DNA from: Bradysia coprophila
Taxonomy: Eukaryota > Arthropoda > Insecta > Diptera > Sciaridae
Reading direction: 5' to 3'
DNA length: 64,000 nucleotides
NCBI RefSeq assembly: GCF_014529535.1
Contig: NW_023503370.1
Location: 1,632,552 to 1,696,551, forward strand
The notes beneath the pieces are model-generated. The model was given only the letters and a program-made list of their open reading frames with translations, was not told the origin of the DNA and searched no databases. The first letter of the stretch is position 1, and each line of letters begins with the position of its first letter. Position numbers and translations under genes: made by a program. Shown in pieces: positions 1 to 19,480 of the stretch.

Positions 1-842
1 TTGTTGACCAACAAACACCGATGTTCTGCCCACCCAGCCGCCGCAACAAGTGAAAAACCTCGAGAAAACAGAAATTTTTGAATGGCTCTGGGCGGCTGGG
101 AAAGTTAGTAGCAGGAAGCTCTAACCAGGAGTTTTGTAGCTTACTTCAAGCTCTATCCATTGACACCCCACTCGACCATACCCACCTTCCCAGATAGAAA
201 TGAAGTTAATTTTCCACAATGTGTCTCAACTCATCAAATATTGGAAAATAATCGAACTTTAAAAATCAAGCCACCCTACTCACCGCCGATCGTATTAACA
301 AAAATTGACCGGCGAACATATCTACTCCGGATTTAAATGGTTTTAGTTTCGCATTTGCAATAACTATTTGTGCCACCGACTGATAATTGCTAAAGTGAGC
401 TGCATACAACAATGAAAGCAACAGGAGTTTCGTCACTGAGTTGCGAAATGTTAGTATTTATGCTTGCGATAACAAAATGCTCAACCTTGAGGAAAGGAAG
501 AAGTAGAAGTCGTGAATCGTTAAATATTTCATTATGTAAGATATGTAGCCTTGTACCTTGTAGCGTCGGCTAAGCAGCGCCGGCCTGAAACGTTCTCACG
601 ACACCCGGAACAATGAAACAATTGCAAGTTATAAACGCTTAATACTACAACCGCAAGCATTGCCCACATTATACAACATAACATGTTATAAGCTAGACAT
701 AATAATTTACATATTAAATTAGAACCGGACTGCATTGCTTCACATCGTTCATAATTTATGAATTTTGGTTAAACTGTGTATACCTCTCCATAATATACAT
801 ACACGTATATGTATCCTTGTCTCGATTTCTTTTTTAAATATT
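1..842. other. Intergenic, nothing recognised
   Basis: I see no convincing exon, RNA gene or clear repeat here. A 67-codon open frame on the minus strand (532-735) has no recognisable motif and no good splice context, so it is not called. Confidence 0.5.
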
Positions 843-2151
843 TTAAACCATTTCATTCCCTAAATCGTTCAGCAGACGATTCAATTCTGTCAAACAATTC
901 AACAATCGAACCATTTCGTCGTCCAACAGTTGACCGACAAAATTACCAGAATCAATCAATATCGGATGTATCGGATGACCACAATATTTCATTTTTGCAA
1001 GTAAATTTGAATTTATTTGATTAAACGTTGGCATAGAGTCGTTGAATGTAGTGGGTAATGAATCATTGTTGAAACGTGTAATTGATGATTCCCACATATT
1101 TTCGGCAATTTGTTTTGCATGCAGAATCGATCGTACCAGTTGTATCACTTCGGGCTCGTATAATTGCCTCAGTTTAAACTGACGCTGTGATACAAATTTA
1201 CCAAGAAGGAAACCTGTGGCATGTAAAATTGATGTGATTGATAAAAATATACCTTTAGCTTTCTGTTTGATTGGTTTTGCAGTTCTTTTTACAGTATACA
1301 TTCAATGAAAGAGCAACAATGTCTGTTCGACAAACAGGATAGTGCTACACAACTTGATTGTAAAACTACTGTAACAAAAGGTGCGGTAATCATAACATAG
1401 ACTTTGAGGTCGAGTGATGATACCACTGTTCCACCACCACTACTTTGAGTTCACGAACTCAGGTATTCTGGAGAAACAAAATCGGTAATTGCAGAAGAGC
1501 TCTTTGAGGAATGAATTTTCCACGATGAATGATGCAATTTAGTTCTAGAAATCTCGCTCTTCATTTCTCGGGCTGCCATTGAAGGGTAAAATTCTCAGAT
1601 AAAAAAAAATCGAAGATTAACTTTAGAGAGATATTTCAGCTCAGTTAAACGTAACTGGTCTTGTGGGCAACGTCAAAATGAATCATAAAAAATGAGTATT
1701 TCGAAAATCCGAACTTTATTTTCATTCATAAATTTTTGACGTTGCCCTCAAGGCCAGTTTAATTTAACTGATCTTCGCTCTCTCTTAACAGTCTGTATGA
1801 AAACGTTTCCTTAAATAAACGGTCTAAACGCTCGTCTCAAACTCCTATTTCCGTAAAAAGGGAGCGACTGACCACTGCATCATTTTAGAACAAAAGTGTA
1901 GCACCAGACACATCTTTCATATTCTCTACATTTTTGGTCCTTCTTTCCTTCGTTCAAAATCACTTACCCACAATTAACGTAAAAAATCCGATACTGAATG
2001 TAAGCGAAATTAACGTCCGCTTAGTCACATATTTCTTGTAGCTTCTTTCTCCGTATATACGCCTTGCTGTTTGATAACTTAAAAACTGTTGCATATTACT
2101 TTTTTGCTTGTTAGTCATACGAAAGTTAACAACTGCACGATTCCTTGGCAA
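843..2151 (-). CDS. Uncharacterised single-pass membrane protein, two exons
   Basis: Two minus-strand exons are proposed: 2151-1968 (ATG to a GTAAGT donor, phase 1) and 1213-843 (acceptor ending CCACAG, stop TAA). Joined they give 184 residues. The join is attractive because it completes one hydrophobic helix at about residues 46-66: LISLTFSIGFFTLIV comes from exon 1 and GFLLG from exon 2. The first 45 residues are very basic (many Lys/Arg), so a cytosolic N terminus and type II topology are likely. The C-terminal 115 residues are soluble-looking, with no Cys-rich or catalytic motif I recognise. Exon 2 could be read alone from an ATG at 1301, but that would lose the membrane helix. I do not recognise the family. 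A short small-protein gene is more likely than the start of a larger enzyme, because the frame stops at 843. Confidence 0.5.
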
Positions 2152-2887
2152 ATATTTTGTATCAGCTCAGTCCACAACACGTTACACCACTTTAATTTTT
2201 TTTTTTAATTATCGCACAGCTATTTAAACAACAGATACAAAACCGTCTCAGAAACAACTGAACACAATTTTTCAGTTTATCTATGCACAAGCTTAGAGAA
2301 AATTTCGTAATACGTGATCATTGGTCAACCATTTGCGTTCCAATGAGTGTTTAAATCACCAAACTATAGTACACCACCATTACATTTCGAACTTGAACTT
2401 GAAAATCGGAAAATTATCTATCAATGAGATTGTACCGATATTATTCCATTCAACAGGTGAAACAGCTTCAAAGCACACATCAAAGCTTATAATTACGTAA
2501 CGAGTATATTGTATGAATATAGAATTATAGAATATCCTGAAGCGCATCAAAACATTGTTTTGTTATTGTTGCCGGACTTTAATCAACTTAATTAATCGTT
2601 CCGTTTACATTTACCGAGTGAAAAACTTTTACCAATAGAGTGTAACACATATAACATACTCATATAATGTGAAGCAGAGAATCGGCTCTATACGGTAACA
2701 ATAGTTATTTAAGCACCGAGAACTGTAAGTGGACATTTTGTGTCAAGGAGGCAACACGAGAGGCTACCCTAATATTTACAATACTTTATTATGCAGGAAC
2801 AACATAATTTTATTTTATGTAAACAGGATCGCAAAGTTGACTAACGGACTGTGAAACAAACGTTACTTGAGGACGCCAGCTTTTTTG

Positions 2888-3429
2888 GACAAAAACGATA
2901 ATGTCCAACAATAACAATAATTCTCAACAATAATGCCCCGTCAAAAATGGCGACCATTGTGAATGGATACACATGGACAAGTAAATTTTCTATTTATTTT
3001 TGATTTTTATTCTAAAAGTTCGTCCGGATCTACATTTTATTACTGCAATCCGTAGATCTAATTTATAGGAAGCTAAAGACATTGAGCTGGAAAAAATTGT
3101 TTCACTTTACAACACGTTGTACTACGACAAACATTATATGTTCCGCTTGCAGGTTAAGCACGTGTTTGTTGTGTAGTGGATGATGTTTGTCGTTGAACAG
3201 CGTGTTGAAAGATGAACAGATTTTTTCCAGCCTAATGTCGTTAGCTTCCTACAAATTAGATCTACGGATTGCAGTAATAAAGTATAGATCCGGACGCACT
3301 TTTATAATAAAGATCAAAAATAAATACAAAATTGACTTGTCCATGTGTATGCATTCACAATGGTAGCCATTTTTGATGGAGCATTATTGTTGGGAATTAT
3401 TGTTATTGTGGGGCATTATCGTTTTCGTC
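2888..3429. mobile_element. Foldback element, about 195-bp inverted arms
   Basis: The left arm (about 2888-3085) reappears as its reverse complement at about 3230-3429 with roughly 90% identity by eye. Shared landmarks include GACNAAAACGATAATG, ACAATAACAATAATTC, CACATGGACAAGT, GTCCGGATCTA and TGCAATCCGTAGATCTAATTT. The centre is about 140 bp. There is no transposase, so this is a non-autonomous foldback or MITE-like element. The open frame at 3345-3557 lies mostly inside the right arm and is not a gene. Confidence 0.8.
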
Positions 3430-3619
3430 GAAAAATGTTGGCTTCCTTTACTATACTGAGCTATATACAAAAAGAAATATTGAGATTTTCAAATACTATT
3501 ATCAGGACAAAATGGTGTAGGTACATAATGAGAAGGTCGTTATTAGCCAGTAATTGAAATTGAATATCAATTTTTAAAAAAATGAAGAAGAGGGAATCGA
3601 CATACGCGCTTGAAAAATT

Positions 3620-3960
3620 CAAAGTATATAAACACTGGAGGTAATGCAGACCCTCAGCGGATCAGAGAAATTACGTATCCAAACTTTCAGGTGAATTCAT
3701 TTTCGTATTTCTCGAACTTAGACTTTTGCAACATGACGGCGCTAAATCGTTTCAATTCACCACTAAATACAACTTGACGCAAACGAATTTTATATGTGTG
3801 CAACATAACGCCGCTAAATCGTACCAAATTCACCACTAGATGCAACTTGACGCAAACGAATTCAATATGTGTGCAACATGACGGAGCTAAAATTCACCTG
3901 AAAGTTTGGATCCGTGTGTAACTGTGGATTTGCATTACCTTCAGTTGTTTATATACTTTG
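3620..3960. mobile_element. Inverted-repeat element with internal 73-bp tandem repeats
   Basis: The ends CAAAGTATATAAAC (3620) and GTTTATATACTTTG (to 3960) are inverted repeats that continue inward for about 75 bp, through GGTAATGCA and ATCCAAACTTTCAGGTGAATT. The interior holds about 2.3 copies of a 72-73 bp unit (3728-3799, 3800-3872, partial from 3873), each beginning GCAACATGACGGCGC or a close variant. The structure fits a non-autonomous element with variable-number core repeats. No protein is encoded. Confidence 0.75.
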
Positions 3961-4300
3961 GAAAAATTAGCCTTTTTTTGGGCACATTTTGAAGTTATCG
4001 TACATTTCAAAATTGAAAGAAGAAGAATAGTGAGGGAATACTGGAAACATTATATATTTTTACCACAAAGCCATGATGGCTCATTTTTATGCAGATGTAC
4101 AAAAAAAGTGGACTATGTTGTCTACTACACTAAGTTTTACGAACGTTTGCTTCAACTGTTTTACCAGAAGAAAACAGTCATACAGACATACTCAATATAC
4201 GAGTTTATATGGATCGTCACATACACGCTCATTCAAGTGGTAGAAACCTGTAAGCAGTGTGTTTTGGTCTGAGTTGACCAGCTGATAAACGCAGCTGAAG

Positions 4301-4481
4301 CACGACAGAGTAAAGTTAACCAGTTAACCTGAATAATCTAGTAGATCTATATTTTTTGCGAATAAAATTTTTCAATTTATGTCAGGGTTCATTTGAGTTC
4401 ATTTTCATACAGTGTATTAGGTCCCTTATTTGACATTTCAAAAATGAACCGATCCTGCCTGGTTTATTTTACTATGCCGTG
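4301..4481. mobile_element. MITE with CACGRCAGAGTAAA terminal inverted repeats, copy 1
   Basis: It begins CACGACAGAGTAAA and ends TTTATTTTACTATGCCGTG. It is the same family as the element at 54929-55139, sharing a core with TTTTTTGCGAATAAAATTTT and CATACAGTGTATTAGGTCC. It lacks a stretch of about 27 bp after the left terminus that the second copy has. Flanking duplication is not clear here, which suggests an older insertion. Confidence 0.75.
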
Positions 4482-7237
4482 ATGAAAGGTATCACTTTGG
4501 TTTTTCGAGTGGTTTTTTAGTTGGATCCGTTCAAAGATCGTGGATAAGATCCGTTCAAATACACTGAATAACGAAATGTACACATTTTAGAAACAAAAGT
4601 ATGAAATGGATACACAACCTCATCACATCATTCGCAGTCTGGGGACAATGATAATGATAATTTTTGAGGACACAATTTGGTATCTATAAATTGTGTACAA
4701 ATAGTTACGTGTATTCAAGGTCGGAAAATTTGCGTTTATCGTTTATCATCCATCCAGCTCAATGAAAATGAAAATATAACTGGAGAGCTGACTGACTAGT
4801 AAGTTCAATGGTAAACTATTCACATCGCGTGCCACTTTATCGATTCACATTTTATTATTTATGTGATTTTTGTATGTGAATTTTTAATCATCATAACTCG
4901 AAAAGTTGCGAGGAACATTGAAGTAACAGGCAGGACAGTGTCTATTCGTTGCATGATTTTACTAAACGTATACCAATTTCTAATAATTAAACTCGAATGA
5001 TGTGTACTACTTATTGTGTAGTATATATGAGGAAGTTTTTATGCCGCATCGTGTAAACAATAATGATATTGTGTCTCAACGACCCACAAAGCATTTACTG
5101 GTAGTTCATTACTAAATTAGTTTATCAATAGATCTACATTTTGTTACCGAAATAATGTATTGAGCCAGTGGTAAGCTGAGCGACAAACGCAGTACCTTTT
5201 AAGAAGTGGCTACTAGAGGCAAAACTGGCAAAAGTCAAATACCGGTTCTATATGCAATGTTTGCAATGAAAAACGGGATGGAAACTAAAGCTCAAAAATC
5301 AAACGTTTTTAAAATCCAGCGGAATCTGACGAGTAGAATTGTTTTCTATGATATGAAATGTTCGATTACTAGTGTTCTGTTTCAGATCTTAACCTTATCT
5401 AGTAAAGATCGCAGACGAATAGAGGAATAGTGAAACTGGTTCACAGTAAACATAATATGTGGAATGAAATGACGAGGGGTTGTTTCAATCAGAATATTTT
5501 CTATATATTGCCGTTTCGACCAGTGAAATGCCGTTATATATACAGACATATTACTATATGGAACAGTTACAAAAAAATTAGTCAATAAAACATTATCGTT
5601 GACATTTCTTTATGGAAAAATTAACGTCTTTAAGCCTTTAAGCTGATTGAAAGGTATGTAACCGATGCATAAATTCATACTTGACTCACATTTGAAATGT
5701 GGGTCACTTCAGCTAGCAGGTTTCAAATTTTTTGTGTTATGCTCACAGATTAGATGCGTTTGATTGCACAGTTAGTTTTTAATGCTAAATTTTTTTAAAG
5801 GTCCTCTTGAAGTTATATTGCATCTGAAATTAAAAATCCAACAAGCAGTAGGTGAGCAGATATTTGCCAAATGATGAAAATCAAAATGAAAAGTGACGCT
5901 TTCAGTCCAACATAACGACTATGAATCGAATCAGAATTCCCGTGCACCCATAATTGTGACCACACTTTTTAGACATTCGCTGTCAAATGGATCTTTATAG
6001 TGCTATCTGGAGATGTTCTTAAAATCGACTGTCCACAAAGTTGGAATCGTAATCTGTTTCTTTTGCGAATCGATTTTAGCAGCGCTCTCCAAAACAGGCA
6101 CAAGAACGGATTTAAAATAAGGAGCCTACTCGACGCAAACTCAGTGACGCAAGGTGAAACTTCTGTTGTCTTTTTTGACAAAAACGTTGTAATACAACGG
6201 TTGTATGAAACTCGGTGATAACTGCTTTTTTAGGCACACGATGTGAATTGTAACACTCGGCCTACAGCTTCGATAATCTACACATTTAGTGCCTTAAAAG
6301 GCATTTATGACTCTGAGATCCCTCCGCAGTAACTCGTTGAACGAATAACTATAGTTATTCACTACGGCTCTCAGGCTACTGGGTATATTAGGTTCTTCAG
6401 CTTGACAATACGCCATCAAACATTGCAAAAGAACAATTACACCAAACAAAAGTATTCCTTGTTACTGGACTGTGTCGCCAGTAACAAGATTATCTTCCAG
6501 ACCAGCCACACAACATCGAAGGACATTCCAACTTTCCGTCGAATCCGAAAAAAAGTATTCCATCTGCCTGTACATTAGCACGATTTGTGACGGTGTGAGG
6601 ATACTATTAAATTATAACAGCCTGACTAGCCATCACCGTTCACAACAATTTATTTCAATAAATTTAAATCGCCTGCCGTTATTATGTTAATAAGCCAAAA
6701 AAACAAGTGTATTCTAATGTTATAATATTTTAATCCATATTATGCTGCGAAACGTAGAAAACGGACGTAGGGTAACGAATCGTCATTTGTGCTAATGGCG
6801 AAATGTTTGACCATCAAACTGTTAGCATATATTTATGATGCTGAGAAATGATAACACATAGTGTTGCTTCCGCCCATCCGTCTGAGTCAGCGCAGTGCCA
6901 TCTGTAATCATTTCTCTGATACGATGTGAAGGTCTTAAAGATTCGTGGTTTGACTTTAGAATTAGATAATTAATCGAGAGACATCCGCGGTGAGAAAGTT
7001 AGGTTCATAATGAAATTTTTTGAAATAATTTTGAAGTCAAAATCCACATCAATTGGTTATTTATTTAACTTGGAATAAACATCGACAGCATGTTTGCCAA
7101 CCGATGATGAACGATTCAAACGATAAAAATCAAACTCCTAAAAATTATAAATAGCAAGACAATTCCGACAATTCCTCAAATGAAACCTGACGAAACTTAC
7201 AACGAAAACCAATTATTACTACAAAAAACTTGATTAA

Positions 7238-7622
7238 GAGGGCAGACTAGGTGTGAAGTAGGCTGTAATTGAAAAATTGGTTTTAAAATTAATGTAGACC
7301 ATTTAATGAAAATCTGTTCCAGCAATTAGATGAGCAATATGTTTATCTATCTCTAAAAAACGAAAAACGATTTACAATAAGCAACAGTTGGAAGAAAACC
7401 GATTTCCAAAATATGAACGTCGCTTAAAGTTAGGCTATGCAATATTTTTTTGGAAATCGGTTTTCTTCCAACTGTTGCTTATTGTAAATCGTTTTTCATT
7501 TTTTAGAGATAGATAAACGTATTGCTCATCTAATTGCTGGAACAGATTTTCATTAAATGGTCTACATTAATTTTAAAACCAATTTTTCAATATATAGCCT
7601 ACTTCACACCTAGTCTGCCCTC
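7238..7622. mobile_element. Long-palindrome MITE with TTAA target duplication
   Basis: This is a nearly perfect palindrome with arms of about 175 bp and a spacer of about 40 bp. The left end GAGGGCAGACTAGGTGTGAA is matched by the right end TTCACACCTAGTCTGCCCTC. It is flanked on both sides by TTAA (7234-7237 and 7623-7626), the target site of piggyBac- and Kolobok-type transposases. There is no coding capacity. The high arm identity suggests a recent insertion or ongoing arm conversion. Confidence 0.85.
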
Positions 7623-8584
7623 TTAAGAAAAATAAACGATCGCGTCTTAGCAATACTGAAACCAATCTTCATCCAACTACACGGCTATGGTAGCAGAAAA
7701 CATATGAGCCAACAGCGAATTTCAGTTCACAATCAATTGGTCATATTATCTGAATGTTGATGAAAAACGGCCGAAAAAAGTGTTGTTGGTTGGTAATGCA
7801 ACAATTATGTTTCGAGAATCCAGAAATGTTCAATAGTTCAATGCATGTCACAAAGAGTCAAATCATAGATTAAAGTCTGCTCTCTAGGATGCGTTTTTTA
7901 TGTAGATGAAAGCACGGGTTTTTACAGGGTATAATGCATATGGGTCAACTTCTAAAAATAAAAATTCAAACCCACTGCTGACCGGTGGCGACTCGCTTGA
8001 CGAAGGAATAATGCGAGTCTTATTGACGACACGACGACACTCACAATTCACGATTCGTTACCTTATTGCTTGATTCATGTAAATTGATACATATGAGTAT
8101 TTATCGGTCGTCAAGTATAACATAGACATATTTATGATTCGTCTGTGACATACATTATTCCTTCCAACGAACGAAAAAAAAAGCAGCATTACATAACCAA
8201 TATGTACATTGTACAATAGACATCGATAACTGCTAATTTGATTAATATCTTTTTTGTATGCTAAGTTCTACTTGATACAATACTCTTAAGGCTATGGAAA
8301 AACAATTTTTCATTAGTTTCCCACCGAATTCGAGACTGATTACATTGGATATTAAAATATTTTGTTACAATTTATGAAAGCGACGGAAGCGAAAGGTGTG
8401 TTTAGTGATATTTATATGCCCAGTTTAGTAAAAAGGGATATTGTGGAAATCAAAAAAATTATCTGAATAATTGAGCTATTTTTATGACTTTTAACTAGAA
8501 ATCTCGACCTGTAATTCAATATGGTTTTATCTCCTTTAAGTTTATTCTCTGTTTGATCAGAAAATTACAATTCATCTGGACTGA

Positions 8585-8591
8585 TATAAAA
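8585..8591 (+). promoter_or_regulatory. Possible TATA box upstream of trp
   Basis: TATAAAA is followed about 25-30 bp later by a CAG-rich stretch that could hold the transcription start. It lies about 0.85 kb before the trp start codon, so a 5' untranslated exon plus intron would be needed. The assignment is positional only. Confidence 0.3.
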
Positions 8592-9442
8592 CACACAGGC
8601 TCTCAATCTGCCAGCGATAGCAGTTCGTGTTGTCCATACGGCACAAGGTGATAGATGAAGTTAAAGTATCTGAGTGTGATTTCTTCACTTTGTCAGTGAC
8701 ACCGATACGAGTTATCAATAAGATGTAAAAAGTGCTTATGGTGAGAATTCCTAGGATGGTGTATGGTGTAGTGAATCAGTTTCATGTTTTTTTGTACAAA
8801 TTCAGTAATTTTATGTGAACCATCAAAATTATTTCAAATCAAAGTCACCAGCGACCCATGCACCATGCAGCTCTCTAGCTCCTCAAATAGAGGTCGTTTT
8901 TGGAAGCAAAATATATTTTGTACGAAAAATAGAGGCTTCAGACCTCTATTTGACATAAATCTGTTGTGTTGGTTCTAGAGAGCAACAAAATATAGCGCAA
9001 ATTTAATGGAACATACTTAACATCTTAACATCTTAACACCCTGGACTCCTACTGACTCCCTGACTACATATGAACAGTGAACACTGATGACTGATTCCCT
9101 TTCGGCTTTAGCTTTGAAAAATGAAATTGACAAACTTAGGGACTATGGAAAGTGTCAGGCTGCCATTAGTTCATTATATGGCCTATTCCAGAGTTACCTT
9201 CATTACATTCTCAGAATTCTGCGTAGTTCTACAGAATTTTTTGAGAGAACAAAATATTGATTTATGAAAGTGGAATAAAAGTAACGCCGGAATGAGCCAT
9301 ATAATTCATGTCGAATAGGTCAAAGAGCGTCGATTTTCGCATCTTTATTGCAAAATGCCTAATGCGGTAATTGTCACCAAAACGTGCCTTACAGATTGAA
9401 TGCGGCTCGAAGCAAAGGTGAAACTTCGATGTGATAGAGAAA

Positions 9443-17554
<8,112 letters not shown>

Positions 17555-17609
17555 TCCTTCGTGTGCCAAATTATTTCCAATAATTATCATTGTCGTTTTG
17601 TTGAATTTC

Positions 17610-17615
17610 AATAAA
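17610..17615 (+). terminator. Polyadenylation signal of trp
   Basis: AATAAA lies 56 bp after the trp stop codon. Confidence 0.7.
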
Positions 17616-18754
17616 GCAAATGGTAGAAATTCAAACGATTAGTATAAATAGATTGATTTTCATGGGGTGTATCAGAATTGACAATGGTGAAACAATATTT
17701 GAACGGGGAGCTTGAGGATACAACGACTGTGTAGACATTCTTTTTGAGGAAAACATTTTGAAACCGAAATAGAATCAATTTTACGCAAAAGTGCACAATT
17801 ACCACCGTGTGCTGGCAAAGTTTTTTTTTTTATTTGTTTAGGGATACGTAGACATTAAAATCCATTTTTTGTTTGTTTATACAGGAAAGAAAATTTGTAT
17901 TTATTGGTGAACCTGTCCTGTATCCGAATTAATTAAAGTAAATCAACTACCATGCACACAGCCTGAGACTGTCATAACTAAGTTTCATATTGCTAGAAGT
18001 TTTCCATTGGCTTACAAATAGAATCTCTTCCACATAAAAGAGATTTACACACACGAAAATAAACAAAATTGAATTATGCTTGGTCATTAGATGGCTTTTT
18101 GTTTCACCGTACAGTGGATACTCACACGTTCCGTGTGGAGTGTTTACGTTCGTGCAGTTAATTCAATAGCATGAATAACGAATTTAACGAGTTATGTTAG
18201 AATTGGTGCGAAAGAGCATTCCCTTTTATGCACATTGATAACTTCAAATGTAAGGACTTGTGTGTCGGGAAACTCAAAGAAAAATTCTCTGTGTGAGTGT
18301 TAATGTTGTTGAAATTGGTGCTGGTATAATAGGAGGTTTAGTAACTTACAAATTGTAAGATACCGTTTCGAAGTGTGGAGAAGGATTTTTTGTCAGTATT
18401 TTTGGTCAAACCGACAATCACTAGGCGTGCTGGTTAGTTCTAGTTACCATAAGTTTAAGGCGATTTTTTCAAAAGCATTTTGCAATATTTTACATTGCTT
18501 GAAACGCTTCCTGCTTGGTTTAAATATCAGAGTTAATATTCACTCACACACTTTCGAACTACGTACCAGCATGAATTGAGCATCTGTGTAATACTTGTTG
18601 AAGTTCAACCATAAGATATGGAGATAATAAGCTGTAAAAGCAGCTATTGGAGGCGACAACTAAAACGCTTTAAGAAAAACTCCGATGCGTAACTACACAA
18701 GATTCAACGATTCGATGAAAAAATGAACCGAAAAATACATTTCAACGCTTCCTT

Positions 18755-19109
18755 CACGGTGGGGCTGAACCAAATTGAAATAAAAAGGTCGGATAACCTC
18801 AACTTTTTTTTCATGAAATGTTAGCATGGGCTGAGTGTAGATAATATACGGAAAAAATAAAAAAATTCACCGAGCCGTTTTTCAGAAAGTACTTTTCAAC
18901 TGTTTGTAGACTGTCTCTAACGTAAGTATAGCCAGTGCTCTCAGCTTTCGATTGATACCATACTTGCCATATAAGTTTGGAAAAATTAGCAGCTACTGTC
19001 CCTACTGTTGTGGTATAAAGATCTACACTCAGCCCATGCTAACATTTCATGAAAAAAGAAGTTGAGGTTATCCGACCTTTTTATTTAAATTTGGTTTATA
19101 CCCACCGTG
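18755..19109. mobile_element. MITE with CACGGTGGG termini
   Basis: Arms of about 85 bp run from CACGGTGGGGCTGAACCAAA to the matching reverse complement ending CCCACCGTG. They share AAGGTCGGATAACCTCAACTT and TAGCATGGGCTGAGTGTAGAT. CCTT occurs directly on both sides and may be a short target duplication. There is no coding capacity. Confidence 0.75.
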
Positions 19110-19279
19110 CCTTGTATGAAAATGACGCTATGTTAGAAAGAACTCCGCACTTTCCATTTTGAATTTAGATCGCACTTACGGCGTGAATTACTACCTATTT
19201 AGAACGTGTGCTACCAAAATGAACTTGTCCAACGAGCTGCACTCTCTACTTCATTCATTTCGGAAAAAGGTACCGAAAA

Positions 19280-19480
19280 CTACGTCAACATTTTGATACA
19301 AGCGCGGAAAAGTATGTCAAAAAATTTGTGACGTCATAGATTTTCCTTCCATTCAACTAGTGAGAAAGTCTGGTTACTAAGCGGTTAGAACGTTGAAATA
19401 GTTATTTTCCTAACGCATGCTAAAATGCTTTTTTAGCAAATGATAGTTTTTCAGCTCGAGCCGGAGGCGAATCGAATTCG
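19280..19480. repeat. Dispersed repeat, copy A
   Basis: It shares GATACAAGCGCGGAAAAGTATGTCAA, AATAGTTATTTTCCTAACRYATG and a GAGGCGAA block, in the same order, with 44640-44780. The boundaries are approximate. Confidence 0.5.

Larger units (their letters stand above)
2152..9442. other. Gene-poor intergenic region rich in palindromic repeats
   Basis: No coding exon with family support was found over this stretch. It holds at least four palindromic or inverted-repeat elements (2888-3429, 3620-3960, 4301-4481, 7238-7622), described separately. The open frames in it are short and several lie inside those repeats. The right end probably contains the promoter and 5' untranslated region of trp. Confidence 0.6.

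Noticed and set aside
3958-4272. A 104-codon frame between two repeat elements
   Set aside because: No motif or splice sites, and it starts inside an inverted repeat end.
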